A DNA stretch of 64,000 nucleotides from the NCBI RefSeq assembly GCF_003071065.1, contig NZ_QCXX01000004.1:558614-622613 (forward strand), given 5' to 3'. Position 1 is the stretch's first letter. Every line of letters begins with the position of its first letter. This document shows, piece by piece, positions 7,629-17,971 of the stretch. Source of the stretch: Sphingobacterium athyrii (GTDB lineage Bacteria > Bacteroidota > Bacteroidia > Sphingobacteriales > Sphingobacteriaceae). The notes beneath the pieces were generated by a model. It saw only the letters and a program-made list of their open reading frames with translations, ran no database searches and was not told the DNA's origin. The position numbers and the translations under genes are program-made.

Positions 7629-10600
7629 ATCAGCTACAGGAACTGCAGCGTTTCAATGGAGTGCTGCCTTGCTATTGTTGCTGACTGCAGCTTCGCTACA
7701 AGCACAGACAGTTGACGGAAAACCGGCAGTCATTCCCCCTGTACCGAATGGACAAATTGCTGCTCCTTGGGAAAATCCGATGATTACCGCCATCAATCGG
7801 GACGCCTCACGAGCGACGGGCTATTCCTATGCGACAGTGGAAGAAGCTTTGAAGAATGATCGGCAGAGCAATAAACGAATGCTCTTTTTAAATGGCGAAT
7901 GGGATTTTAAATTTGCCTTTAAACCGGCTGAAGCACCTCAAGATTTTCATTTATCCGAAGTCAAAGGCTGGGACAAAATCCAAGTGCCTTCCAATTGGGA
8001 GATGAAAGGTTACGATATTCCCATATACCGTTCGGCAGTATATCCTTTTTCACCAATTGACCCACCGCGCATTCCCAAAGATTACAATGGTGTAGGGTCT
8101 TATCAAAAAACATTCGAATTGCCCGAATCATGGGATGGAATGAACATTACCTTACACTTTGGTGGTGTTATCTCAGCTTATCAGTTGTGGATTAATGACC
8201 AATACGTAGGTTATGCGGAAGACTCCTGCTTGCCATCTGAATTTAACGCGACACCTTACCTTAAAAAAGGTAAAAATCGCATCTCTGTTCAAGTCTTACG
8301 TTGGAGCGATGCTTCCTATCTGGAAGATCAAGATCATTGGCGAATGAGCGGTATTCACCGGGAGGTGTTTTTAATGGCGGAGCCGAAAGTTCGCATTGCC
8401 GATTTTCATTGGCAAGCAACTTTAGATGCGGATTATCAAGATGCAAAATTCTCGCTTCGTCCAAAAATTGATAATTTTTCAGGCGACAGTATCAGCGGCT
8501 TTACCCTAAAAGCACAACTTTATGATAGCAATAATAAACCTATTCTCGACAAACCATTGGAAAAAGGGGCTTCAGCCATTTTTGACGAGATCTATCCGAG
8601 ATTGGACAATGTGAAGTTTGGTCTATTGGAAACGACGATCAAAAATCCAAAGAAATGGTCCCCAGAAGAGCCTAATCTATACCGCTTGGTACTGACGCTG
8701 TATGATAAGAAAAATCGCTTGCTTGAAGCGAAGACTTGCCAAGTCGGATTTCGGAGTATCGCTTTTTCTCCAAAAGACAGCAAACTTTTGATCAATGGAA
8801 AAACCACCTACTTATATGGAGTCAACCGGCATGATCACCATCCCGAACGCGGGAAGGCACTGACACGGGAAGATATGGAAGCCGACATTCGTCAGATCAA
8901 ACAATTTAATTTTAATGCAATTCGTACCTCACATTATCCCAATGATCCGTATATCTATGAGCTCTGTGACCGCTATGGTATTATGGTGATGGATGAGGCA
9001 AATATGGAGACCCATGGACTTGGTGGAAAACTCATGAACGATCCCGCCTGGCTGGCGGCACTTCAGGAACGTGTCACACGCATGGTGGAACGGGACAAGA
9101 ATCATCCTTCCATTATCATCTGGTCGCTGGGCAATGAATCTGGAAGAGGTCCGAATACAGCCGCTATGGCTGCTTGGATACATGATTTTGATATTACACG
9201 TCCTGTACATTACGAGCCGGCCATGGGAAGTCATCAGTTACCAGGCTATATTGATCCTTCGGATCCACGTTATCCAAAATCCAACGATCACTCGCACCGG
9301 ATTCAGAATATAAAGGACCAATATTATGTGGATATGGTATCGCGATTCTATCCCGGTATTTTCACCCCCTCATTACTCTTAAATCAGGACAATGGCGATC
9401 ATCGTCCGATCCTCTTTGTTGAATATACCCATTCCATGGGCAATTCGACTGGTAATATTCGTGATTTTTGGGATATCTTTCGCGCCCATCCACGTTTGAT
9501 CGGTGGTTTTATCTGGGATTATAAAGATCAGGCATTGATCCGTAAGGATTCCGTTTATGGTAAAGTATTGGCCTATGGTGGTGATTTTGACGAAAAAGTA
9601 CACAATGGCGCTTTTAGTTTGAATGGTATCACCGATGCCTGGGGGCGACCAAAAGCGGCGATGTATGAGAATAAACGAATCTATCAGCCTGCGGAGATCA
9701 CTTTAGTTGATTCAGCAAAAAGTACGGTACAAATCAAAAATAGATCAGCGGTGCTCAACCTTAACCATTACGATGCTGTCTTATTGTTTCGCAGAAATGG
9801 TCTGCTGCTGAAGGAAGTGCCCATATCGGCTATTGATTTAGCCGCAGGCGATTCCACACAACTGAGTTTCGCCTCCTATTTGCCATCTAAACGCTTGGCA
9901 GATCAGGAATATCAGCTTGATATCCAATTCCGTCTACGGGAAGCGACAGCATGGGCGCCGGCAGGATTTGTCGTGTCTTCATCACAGGTCCGATTGCAAG
10001 AGCAATCTAATGCCCTGCGACGTTTATCATACAAAGGAAGTAAATTGGTCAAGACAGAAACTGCCGATAAGTATCAGATCGCGGGTAATGCATTTCAGGT
10101 TATCTTTGATAAATCGACCGGAAGTTTAACTGCGTTTAATTACAAAGGGCAAGAAATTATCAAAGATGCCATTCGACCCAGCTTTACACGACCAAGTACG
10201 GATAATGACCGCCGGGGCTGGAAACCGGAGAAAAAACTAAAATACTGGTATGGCACACCAAAATTAGTGTCGGTAACCGCTCAAGAAAAAGGTCAAGATT
10301 ATGAAGTACAGACATTGTATGTTCTTCCGGGTGATTCTGCACAGGTAAAATTGATCTATACGGTTAAAAATCCAGGTATTGTATCGGTAAATTACCAGCT
10401 GAAGGTGAAGGCTGGATTACCTAATATTCCGAAAGTAGGACTTCAAATGGGGATCAATCCCACATTTGAAGATATCCAATATTATGGCCTAGGTCCAATG
10501 GAAAACTACCCTGATCGTGCCTATGGGTTTGATCTCGGTGTTTATCACATGAACATCGATCAATTTATGGAGCATTATCTTTATCCACAGGAAAACGGAA

Positions 10601-10926
10601 ATCGGATGGATGTTCGTTGGATGCACCTCCAAAATAAAAATGCTGGTCTCTTGGTTGTCGGCGAGCAGCCGCTGTATATGAGTGCCTGGCCTTATTCACA
10701 AAAAGCAATCGTCGAAGCAAAACACTGGTTTAAATTGAAGAAAGAAGATAAGATTACCTTAAATGTCGACTTAAAACAGATGGGTATTGGCGGAAATGAT
10801 ACTTGGACAGATGTATCGCAACCGTTGGAAAAATATCAAATTCCGGCAAAAGACTACAATTATTCCTTTTATTTGATTCCGACAGACTTGAAACAATCGA
10901 TTAAGGAGTTTGTGAAATCCAATTAA
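7606..10926 (+). CDS. GH2 beta-galactosidase (LacZ-type)
   Basis: An 1106-residue exported enzyme. The start at ATG 7606, inside the end of the GH78 gene, gives a signal peptide ending LTAASLQAQ; ATG 7576 is less likely. The order is sugar-binding jelly roll, immunoglobulin-like domain, TIM barrel (YGVNRHDHHPERGKALT), then a second Ig-like and the C-terminal beta-gal small-chain domain. The acid/base is Glu511 in WSLGNESGRG and the nucleophile Glu606 in FVEYTHSMGN. The length and the C-terminal domain fit LacZ-type beta-galactosidases. In this cluster it would remove galactose from rhamnogalacturonan side chains. Confidence 0.92.
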   Translation: MKWIINIKSATGTAAFQWSAALLLLLTAASLQAQTVDGKPAVIPPVPNGQIAAPWENPMITAINRDASRATGYSYATVEEALKNDRQSNKRMLFLNGEWDFKFAFKPAEAPQDFHLSEVKGWDKIQVPSNWEMKGYDIPIYRSAVYPFSPIDPPRIPKDYNGVGSYQKTFELPESWDGMNITLHFGGVISAYQLWINDQYVGYAEDSCLPSEFNATPYLKKGKNRISVQVLRWSDASYLEDQDHWRMSGIHREVFLMAEPKVRIADFHWQATLDADYQDAKFSLRPKIDNFSGDSISGFTLKAQLYDSNNKPILDKPLEKGASAIFDEIYPRLDNVKFGLLETTIKNPKKWSPEEPNLYRLVLTLYDKKNRLLEAKTCQVGFRSIAFSPKDSKLLINGKTTYLYGVNRHDHHPERGKALTREDMEADIRQIKQFNFNAIRTSHYPNDPYIYELCDRYGIMVMDEANMETHGLGGKLMNDPAWLAALQERVTRMVERDKNHPSIIIWSLGNESGRGPNTAAMAAWIHDFDITRPVHYEPAMGSHQLPGYIDPSDPRYPKSNDHSHRIQNIKDQYYVDMVSRFYPGIFTPSLLLNQDNGDHRPILFVEYTHSMGNSTGNIRDFWDIFRAHPRLIGGFIWDYKDQALIRKDSVYGKVLAYGGDFDEKVHNGAFSLNGITDAWGRPKAAMYENKRIYQPAEITLVDSAKSTVQIKNRSAVLNLNHYDAVLLFRRNGLLLKEVPISAIDLAAGDSTQLSFASYLPSKRLADQEYQLDIQFRLREATAWAPAGFVVSSSQVRLQEQSNALRRLSYKGSKLVKTETADKYQIAGNAFQVIFDKSTGSLTAFNYKGQEIIKDAIRPSFTRPSTDNDRRGWKPEKKLKYWYGTPKLVSVTAQEKGQDYEVQTLYVLPGDSAQVKLIYTVKNPGIVSVNYQLKVKAGLPNIPKVGLQMGINPTFEDIQYYGLGPMENYPDRAYGFDLGVYHMNIDQFMEHYLYPQENGNRMDVRWMHLQNKNAGLLVVGEQPLYMSAWPYSQKAIVEAKHWFKLKKEDKITLNVDLKQMGIGGNDTWTDVSQPLEKYQIPAKDYNYSFYLIPTDLKQSIKEFVKSN

Positions 10927-11052
10927 ATAAGTGAAGGTTAAAATTAAATAAAAGATTAATAGGAAGGTATCTGGGGAGTAAGGTTAAACCCTGCAAGAGC
11001 TAACTAGTTGAAATGACGCGATAAGGGAGATACATTCAAAATTGAAAGAAAT

Positions 11053-11080
11053 AAGCTGTCCAACCTTTTTGGATAGCTTT
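11053..11080 (+). terminator. Hairpin between GH2 and GH106 genes
   Basis: AAGCTGTCC at 11053-11061 pairs with GGATAGCTT at 11071-11079 (one G-U pair), with a short T-run in the loop and TTT after it. It lies 126 bases past the GH2 stop but only 18 bases before the GH106 start, so it may act as a terminator of the upstream transcript or as a leader hairpin for GH106. A similar GCTGTCC/GGGTAGC stem lies at 20424-20460. Confidence 0.5.
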
Positions 11081-11097
11081 AAAGAACAAGATAAGAT

Positions 11098-14000
11098 ATG
11101 ACGAGGATTAAGTTGCTATTAGGGACAAGTCTTCTTTTTGGCTGTTTGAGCGGTAATGCACAGATTAAAGGTATTCCAACGGCATTAGTTCCTTTGGATC
11201 AACATTCATTTGAACAGGCAAAACCTTGGGTATTTTGGTACTTTATGCATGCCAGCTATTCCAAGGAAGGGATTACTGCGGATCTGAAAGCGATGGCAGA
11301 AAATAAGATCGCAGGAGCCTATCTAGCACCGATCAAGGGCAAAACCAATCCGCCTCTTTTCGATCCGCCGACAGAGACGTTGACACCAGCATGGTGGGAT
11401 ATGTTCAAATATATCGTCCGTGAAGCAAAAAAATACGGAGTAAAAATAGCTTTATTGCCCAATGATGGATTTGCAACCGCGGGGGGACCATGGATTAGTC
11501 CCGAGAAGTCGATGCAGAAAGTCGTGCATGCCGATACCGTAATTGATAGCAAGGGGGAGCGGCTGCACAATGTTCAATTGCCACAACCACAAACCCAACA
11601 AGGCTATTACGAGGATATTGCCTTATTTGCGATACCACTGACACATTCGCCGCGAAAAAGCTTTACGGAGAAGGTCCACGTATCCAATAGCTATGGCGAA
11701 GATCTAAAACGATTGGCTGAAAGAGGGAATAAACAAAATTTTGCAACAGCTGCGTCCGGTTGGATACAGTATGCATTTGATCAGCCCTTCCCTTGCAATT
11801 CATTGAAAATTGAATGGACAGCATCCAACTACCAAGCGAACCGTTTGCAAGTTTGGGCTAGCGATGATGGCCTAAATTTTCGGAAGGTTACACAATTAGA
11901 ATCCCCCAGAATGGGCTGGTTGGACTGGGACAATGGCGTCACCCACCTGATTCCCTATACCAGAGCAAAATATTTCCGTCTTGTCTACGATCCCGTGGGC
12001 AGTGAGCCTGGAGCCGAAGACCTTGATTCCGGTAAATGGAAACCTTCGCTAAAATTAAACGGCATCAGTCTGTTTGAAGAAGCGCAGGTCAATCAGATCG
12101 AAGGCAAGACTGGGGAAATCTGGCGTGTTGGAAAAAACTCTGAACCAAGCGCCGTTGCCAAAGACGCTATTGTCGGACAGCAACAGCTTATCCGTCTACC
12201 GAACCCCGACAGGGCAGGTCGTGTTGACCTCACATTGCCGGCAGGAAAATGGAAAATATTGCGTGTTGGACATACCTCCACAGGACATAAAAACGAGACT
12301 GCAGGTGCTGGTAAAGGCTTAGAGTGTGATAAACTCGATGCGGCTACTGTCGCTTTTCAATTTGACCAGTGGTTTGGGGCAGCTAAAAAGCATGTAGATC
12401 CGCAGTTATCTAAAGAAGTCCTCACGGTATTTCATATTGATTCTTGGGAATGTGGCAGTCAAAACTGGACCCGAAGTTTTCCAAACGAGTTTTTGAAACG
12501 TCGAGGTTATGACTTGACCGATTATCTCCCTGTTTTAGCGGGTTGTTTTGTCAATAGTGTAGAAGATTCCGAAGCTTTTTTGCACGATTACCGACAAACA
12601 ATCAGTGAGCTGTTACAGGAGAATGGTTATGCAACATTACGCCGGAAAGCGGATGAATATGGTGTCGAATTTACAGCTGAAGCCACGGCTCCTGTGATGG
12701 TCGGTGACGGGCTAGCCCATTTTGCTTCTACCGATCGTCCGATGGGTGAGTTTTGGTTTAGAAGCCCTTCACACGACAAACCTGCGGATATCCTAGATGC
12801 CGTTTCAGGCAGCCATATTTATGGCAAACAGGTGACTATGTCCGAAGCCTTTACCCAGATTCGGGCCCAATGGGACGAACATCCACGACTCCTAAAAAGT
12901 CTTCAGGATAGAAATTATGCCTTGGGAATCAACAACCTAGTCTACCATGTGTATGTGCATAATCCCTGGATGGACCGCAAACCTGGTATGACCATGGATG
13001 GTATTGGAACCTATTTTCAGCGCGATCAAACCTGGTGGAAACCCGGTAAAGAATGGGTGAATTATGCAATCCGGGCACAGCAGCTTTTACAACACGGGGT
13101 ACCCGTACGTGATGTAGCTGTGTTTATTGGTGAAGAGATTCCTAGAAGATCTGTACTCCCAAGTACTTTAGTCGATGTGCTGCCTGGTATTATCGGTGAT
13201 GCGCGTGTACATCGGGCAGATTCGCTGTTGGCCAATGTCGGCTTACCTCTGCAGAAAGTTGCGGGGGTGACCACTGGAGCTAATATGTATAGACCCGAAG
13301 ATTGGGTTGATCCGCTACGCGGCTATGCTTACGATTCCTTCAATCCCGATGCGCTTTGGAACCAGACGAGGGTGCAGGACGGTAAGGTGGTTTTTGCGAA
13401 TCATATTGCTTATTCGATTCTGGTGATGCCGGGTAAAACTGCGTTAAATCCGAATGGTAGCCAATATTCCTTACGGACCCTGGAACGCTTGTGCGGCCTT
13501 GTTCATGCGGGGGCTACGATACTCTTCCAAGATATCCCACAGACCTGGCGGGGCAAATTGACGGATGAAAAAGTACAACAGTATCGCAGTTTGCTTGAAG
13601 AATTATTCAGTAACCTCGCGCCATTCACAAATACAACGTTAAAAGTTAAACAACTGGGCAAAGGACGGGTGCTTGTTGGACATTATCAAGCGAAGGATTT
13701 TAGTCCACTAAATATTGCTCCGGATGTGCTGATCAATGAAGGGGACAATCCGCATATCTCCTGGAACCACCGCCGTTTCGATGGTGGTCATTTGTTTTTT
13801 GTAGCTAATCAAGATAGCTTACCGCAAAAGGCAACGTTATCTTTACGGACAAAAGACAGCTATGCCTACCGTTATGATCCTGTGAGCGACAAGCTGACGG
13901 TTTTACCGTTTAAAGTGATCAACGATAGGACAGTTGTTGACTTACCGTTTGATGCTTATCAATCCGGCTTTGTGTTGACCACTGATAAAAAGATCAATGT

Positions 14001-14499
14001 ACCAACCTATCAGTTATCCGGGAAAACAGCCTTGATAGAACCTTGGTCATTTACTGCTGATGGGCTGCACAACAAACAAACGCTTAAACAGCAGGAACCT
14101 CAGTTTTGGACAAGCGGTACAGACAATGAAACTAAATACCATGCTGGCTCTGGAAGCTATGAGACAACGTTACGTGTTCAAGAGATTGGTAAAAAACAGC
14201 GTGCTTATTTGGAATTTTCGGAGATCGAATCCATGGCTGAAATTTTTGTCAATGAACAGTCTGCCGGTGTTGTCTGGACCAAACCTTATCAGATCGATGT
14301 GACTGATTTTATCCGGCAAGGCGATAACAAGATCAGGGTGAAAGTGTACAACACCTGGGGCAATCGCTTGCTGTACGAAAAAGAAAAGCCCGCTGCAGAA
14401 AAGAAAATAAAAACGACGGCATCGGACAAGTTTCTGAAAGGCTTGCTGCCTTCGGGCTTGCAGGGGAAAGTTGAATTACTATGGCTAGATGCAAAATAA
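11098..14499 (+). CDS. GH106 alpha-L-rhamnosidase
   Basis: A 1133-residue exported protein with signal peptide ending GCLSGNAQ. The family opening PWVFWYFMHASYSKEGI starts near residue 42. A discoidin-like insert (FATAASGWIQYAFDQP) spans roughly residues 215-320. The barrel motif FHIDSWECGSQNW has Glu451 as candidate catalytic acid, followed by EATAPVMVGDGLAHFASTD. A GH2-type sugar-binding jelly roll forms the last 110 residues. GH106 enzymes cleave alpha-L-rhamnosyl bonds to uronic acids or other sugars in rhamnogalacturonan I and II and arabinogalactan. A second GH106 lies at 62524, so two different rhamnosyl linkages are probably targeted. Confidence 0.87.
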   Translation: MTRIKLLLGTSLLFGCLSGNAQIKGIPTALVPLDQHSFEQAKPWVFWYFMHASYSKEGITADLKAMAENKIAGAYLAPIKGKTNPPLFDPPTETLTPAWWDMFKYIVREAKKYGVKIALLPNDGFATAGGPWISPEKSMQKVVHADTVIDSKGERLHNVQLPQPQTQQGYYEDIALFAIPLTHSPRKSFTEKVHVSNSYGEDLKRLAERGNKQNFATAASGWIQYAFDQPFPCNSLKIEWTASNYQANRLQVWASDDGLNFRKVTQLESPRMGWLDWDNGVTHLIPYTRAKYFRLVYDPVGSEPGAEDLDSGKWKPSLKLNGISLFEEAQVNQIEGKTGEIWRVGKNSEPSAVAKDAIVGQQQLIRLPNPDRAGRVDLTLPAGKWKILRVGHTSTGHKNETAGAGKGLECDKLDAATVAFQFDQWFGAAKKHVDPQLSKEVLTVFHIDSWECGSQNWTRSFPNEFLKRRGYDLTDYLPVLAGCFVNSVEDSEAFLHDYRQTISELLQENGYATLRRKADEYGVEFTAEATAPVMVGDGLAHFASTDRPMGEFWFRSPSHDKPADILDAVSGSHIYGKQVTMSEAFTQIRAQWDEHPRLLKSLQDRNYALGINNLVYHVYVHNPWMDRKPGMTMDGIGTYFQRDQTWWKPGKEWVNYAIRAQQLLQHGVPVRDVAVFIGEEIPRRSVLPSTLVDVLPGIIGDARVHRADSLLANVGLPLQKVAGVTTGANMYRPEDWVDPLRGYAYDSFNPDALWNQTRVQDGKVVFANHIAYSILVMPGKTALNPNGSQYSLRTLERLCGLVHAGATILFQDIPQTWRGKLTDEKVQQYRSLLEELFSNLAPFTNTTLKVKQLGKGRVLVGHYQAKDFSPLNIAPDVLINEGDNPHISWNHRRFDGGHLFFVANQDSLPQKATLSLRTKDSYAYRYDPVSDKLTVLPFKVINDRTVVDLPFDAYQSGFVLTTDKKINVPTYQLSGKTALIEPWSFTADGLHNKQTLKQQEPQFWTSGTDNETKYHAGSGSYETTLRVQEIGKKQRAYLEFSEIESMAEIFVNEQSAGVVWTKPYQIDVTDFIRQGDNKIRVKVYNTWGNRLLYEKEKPAAEKKIKTTASDKFLKGLLPSGLQGKVELLWLDAK

Positions 14500-14506
14500 A
14501 GAAATC

Positions 14507-16525
14507 ATGAATACGAAGCACAAACTAATGATCCTGGGTCTCTTCTTCGCGACGGGCTGGCAGGTCCAGGCCCAGGAAAAGTCTATTACAAATACCGGTG
14601 CAAGCCCGTATGCCGTTCAGCAAGCGGTCGATATGGGGGATGTGCAATGGACCAAAGGTTTTTGGGCCGATCGTACAAAGTCATGCTATGAGCAGATGGT
14701 GCCACAACTCTGGCACGTTTATACAGATGCTTCCATCAGTCACGCCTATCGGAATTTCGAAATTGCGGCAGGTTTGGAAAAAGGAGAACATACAGGGCCA
14801 TCCTTTCATGACGGCGATTTTTACAAAACATTGGAAGCTGTCTGCGCAATCTATGCACAGACAAAAGATAAAAAGCTGCTTCACATGCTAGATGAAGTTA
14901 TTCCCGTTATCCGCAAAGCGCAACGTGCCGATGGCTATATTTATACCAAGGCGACAATTGACCAGCAGCGATCGGGACAAAATATTGAGTTTCAAGATCG
15001 GCTAAGCTTTGAATCCTATAATATCGGGCATTTGATGACTGCAGGATGTATACATTATCGGGCGACCGGACAACGCGAGTTGTTGGATATCGCAATCAAA
15101 GCAGCTGACTACCTGTATGGATTTTATAAAAAATCCAATCCGACCTTGGCCCGAAACGCAATCTGTCCCTCTCATTATATGGGTACTGTAGAACTTTATC
15201 GGACGACCAAAGACAAAAAATACCTTGAACTTGCCAAGCACTTGATCGATATTAAAGGTGAGATTGAGGATGGTACTGACGACAATCAGGACCGTATCCC
15301 ATTCCGCAAGCAGCATAAAGCCACGGGACATGCCGTGCGGGCAAGCTACCTCTATGCAGGAGTTGCCGACTTATGTGCCGAGATTGCAGATACCACATTG
15401 AGCAACCGCCTTTTTGAAATTTGGGATGACGTCACTAAGCATAAGATGTACATTACCGGTGGTCTGGGATCGCTGTATGATGGTACCTCACCCGACGGAA
15501 CTTCCTATAATCCCAGTGAGGTACAGAAAATCCATCAGGCATTTGGACGGGATTATCAATTGCCCAACTTAACGGCGCATAATGAGAGCTGCGCAAATAT
15601 TGGCAATATGTTGTGGAATTGGCGTATGGCAAATTTCACGGGCGATGCAAAATACATCGATGTATTGGAACTGGCACTCTATAATAGTGTACTGTCAGGG
15701 ATTAGTTTAGATGGAGACAAATTTTTGTATACCAATCCATTGAGTTATTCATCCGATCTTCCATTCCAGCAGCGCTGGTCTAAAAAGCGGGTTCCTTATA
15801 TCTCATTATCTAATTGCTGTCCACCCAATATCGTTCGTACTATTGCAGAAGTAGCCAACTATGCTTATGGCCTATCAGCAGATGCTGTTGCGGTCAACCT
15901 GTATGGCGGAAATGAATTGAATACAACATACCAAGGCAAACATATCAACATTGTACAAGAATCCAGCTACCCATGGGAAGGAACCGCCATCTTCACCTTA
16001 AAAGAGTTTCCTTCCGATTATACTTTGAAACTACGGGTACCGGGTTGGGCTGGAAAGGCAGAAATATGGAAAAATAAGGTAAAAGTAGAAGTACCGATCG
16101 AGAAAGGTTATGCCCTTTTAGCAGGACCGCTGAAAAAAGGGGACCGCATTGAAATTAGGTTGCCCATGGATGTTTCTTTAATGGAATCAAATCCATTGGT
16201 TGAAGAAACGCGTAACCAGGTTGCGGTCATGCGGGGCCCTGTGGTTTACTGTCTGGAAAAGCAGGATGTAGCTGCGGATGTCAATATCTTTGATCTGAAA
16301 ATGAAACATGGCGAACAGTTCGCACTAAGAAATGAAAATATCTTGGGACAGGATATTGTCTTGTTGGAAGGAAAAGCCTATCGTACAGATAGCACGAAAT
16401 GGAATTCACTATACCGTAAAACTTCCAATGGAAAGCCTGAAACTATCCCTGTACGTTTAGTACCCTATTTTGCTTGGGGAAATCGTACATTTGGTGATAT
16501 GAGCGTTTGGATGCCAGTTTTTTAA
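14507..16525 (+). CDS. GH127 beta-L-arabinofuranosidase-like enzyme
   Basis: A 672-residue exported protein (signal ending GWQVQAQ) of the DUF1680/GH127 family. An (alpha/alpha)6 barrel carries NESCANIGN with Glu360 and Cys362, and NCCPPN with Cys437 and Cys438. These four residues match the zinc site of the family, with Cys437 as the expected nucleophile. I prefer ATG 14507; ATG 14489 would overlap the previous gene by 11 bases. Known members act on beta-L-arabinofuranose, and one Bacteroides member acts on aceric acid in rhamnogalacturonan II. Lying directly after GH106, either substrate is possible. Confidence 0.88.
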   Translation: MNTKHKLMILGLFFATGWQVQAQEKSITNTGASPYAVQQAVDMGDVQWTKGFWADRTKSCYEQMVPQLWHVYTDASISHAYRNFEIAAGLEKGEHTGPSFHDGDFYKTLEAVCAIYAQTKDKKLLHMLDEVIPVIRKAQRADGYIYTKATIDQQRSGQNIEFQDRLSFESYNIGHLMTAGCIHYRATGQRELLDIAIKAADYLYGFYKKSNPTLARNAICPSHYMGTVELYRTTKDKKYLELAKHLIDIKGEIEDGTDDNQDRIPFRKQHKATGHAVRASYLYAGVADLCAEIADTTLSNRLFEIWDDVTKHKMYITGGLGSLYDGTSPDGTSYNPSEVQKIHQAFGRDYQLPNLTAHNESCANIGNMLWNWRMANFTGDAKYIDVLELALYNSVLSGISLDGDKFLYTNPLSYSSDLPFQQRWSKKRVPYISLSNCCPPNIVRTIAEVANYAYGLSADAVAVNLYGGNELNTTYQGKHINIVQESSYPWEGTAIFTLKEFPSDYTLKLRVPGWAGKAEIWKNKVKVEVPIEKGYALLAGPLKKGDRIEIRLPMDVSLMESNPLVEETRNQVAVMRGPVVYCLEKQDVAADVNIFDLKMKHGEQFALRNENILGQDIVLLEGKAYRTDSTKWNSLYRKTSNGKPETIPVRLVPYFAWGNRTFGDMSVWMPVF

Positions 16526-16537
16526 AGCGAGAAATTT

Positions 16538-17965
16538 ATGACGATGAAAACTTGTTTTTTTGCGATCGTGTTACTGTTGGCCCAATTGAGTAGCCAGGCG
16601 AAAGTACGTTTATCGGCTCTCTTTACCGATGGGATGGTGCTGCAGCAACAAAGTAAAGTCCCTGTCTGGGGCTGGGCAGACCCACAGGCAACAGTAACCT
16701 TACAGACCTCCTGGAATGGGCAGAAATATCAAGCGAAAGTGGACAAGCTTGGCCAATGGAAAATTGTAGTGCAAACACCAGCAGCAGGTGGAGCTTATCA
16801 GATCAAGGTCTCAGAAAAAAATGTGATTGAACTGCACGATATTCTAATTGGCGAAGTTTGGTTATGTTCAGGTCAGTCGAATATGGAAATGCCTTTGAAA
16901 GGCTATCCTGGGCAACCCATCCTCGGTAGTACAGAAGCAATGATGAATTCCAAAGATGATCAATTGCGTATCTATACCGTTCCCCGCAATCCTTTGTTGC
17001 AGCCTGCATCGGATAGCAAACCAAGTGTTTGGAGAAAAGCAGAGCCACAGTCTGTTGTCAGTTTTAGTGCAACGGCCTATTATTTCGGTCGACAATTGCG
17101 CAAAACCTTGGGTGTGCCAGTCGGTTTGATTCATAGCAGCTATGGCGGTTCAAACATCGAAGCCTGGATGGAGGCATCTTGGCTAGCGGATCAGAAAGAT
17201 ATACAGATCCCAAAACAAGAGGAAGGCTTGAAAGATAAAAACCGCGTGCCGACCATGTTATACAATGGTATGATTCATCCCATTGCCTGTTACGGCATTC
17301 GTGGTATCATTTGGTACCAAGGTGAGTCCAATTACGAACGTCCGGATCAATATGAAGTCTTATTCCCCCGGATGGTCGAGAAGTACCGTGCGTTATGGGG
17401 AAATCATGAACTTCCATTTTATTTTATGCAAATTGCGCCATTTGATTACGCTTCATTGCCTCCTTATCATGTAGGGGGGAAATACAATTCTGCCTATCTA
17501 CGCGACGCACAACGTAAATCTTTGGATAAAATCCCGCATTCCGCTATGGCGGTTACCCTAGATTTGGGCGAACAGAATTGCATCCATCCATCACATAAAC
17601 AACAAAGTGGTGAGCGACTGGCCTACCTTGCACTGCACGATAGCTACGGTTTTGCTTCACTAAATCTAAAAAGTCCTGTTTATGAAAAGTTGGAAATTAA
17701 AGGCAGTACCGCAGTACTCTCTTTTAAGGATGCACCGCTGGGGCTGACTTCATATGGTAAAGAAATAAAGACTTTTGAGATTGCGGGTAAAGATCAAGTT
17801 TTTTATCCTGCAGATGCTGTTTTGAAAGGAAAGACAATTGTTGTAGCGTCACTAAAAGTTGAGGAGCCGGTGGCTGTTCGTTATGCATTTAAAGATTTCG
17901 TTGTCGGAGAGGTGTTCGGGGCCAACGGCTTGCCCTTAAGTTCTTTCCGTACAGACGATTGGTAA
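16538..17965 (+). CDS. SGNH 9-O-acetylesterase-like (sialate O-acetylesterase family)
   Basis: A 475-residue exported esterase (signal ending QLSSQA; ATG 16544 is an alternative start). The block LCSGQSNMEMPL holds nucleophile Ser114. WYQGESN lies about 120 residues later and NCIHPSH supplies the catalytic His. An Ig-like N-terminal region (VLQQQSKVPVWGWADP) precedes the SGNH domain. Database members are called sialate O-acetylesterases, but within plant-polysaccharide clusters they are expected to remove acetyl groups from pectin or hemicellulose sugars. It sits 12 bases after GH127 and 6 bases before the next gene. Confidence 0.87.
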   Translation: MTMKTCFFAIVLLLAQLSSQAKVRLSALFTDGMVLQQQSKVPVWGWADPQATVTLQTSWNGQKYQAKVDKLGQWKIVVQTPAAGGAYQIKVSEKNVIELHDILIGEVWLCSGQSNMEMPLKGYPGQPILGSTEAMMNSKDDQLRIYTVPRNPLLQPASDSKPSVWRKAEPQSVVSFSATAYYFGRQLRKTLGVPVGLIHSSYGGSNIEAWMEASWLADQKDIQIPKQEEGLKDKNRVPTMLYNGMIHPIACYGIRGIIWYQGESNYERPDQYEVLFPRMVEKYRALWGNHELPFYFMQIAPFDYASLPPYHVGGKYNSAYLRDAQRKSLDKIPHSAMAVTLDLGEQNCIHPSHKQQSGERLAYLALHDSYGFASLNLKSPVYEKLEIKGSTAVLSFKDAPLGLTSYGKEIKTFEIAGKDQVFYPADAVLKGKTIVVASLKVEEPVAVRYAFKDFVVGEVFGANGLPLSSFRTDDW

Positions 17966-17971
17966 ACAGAA

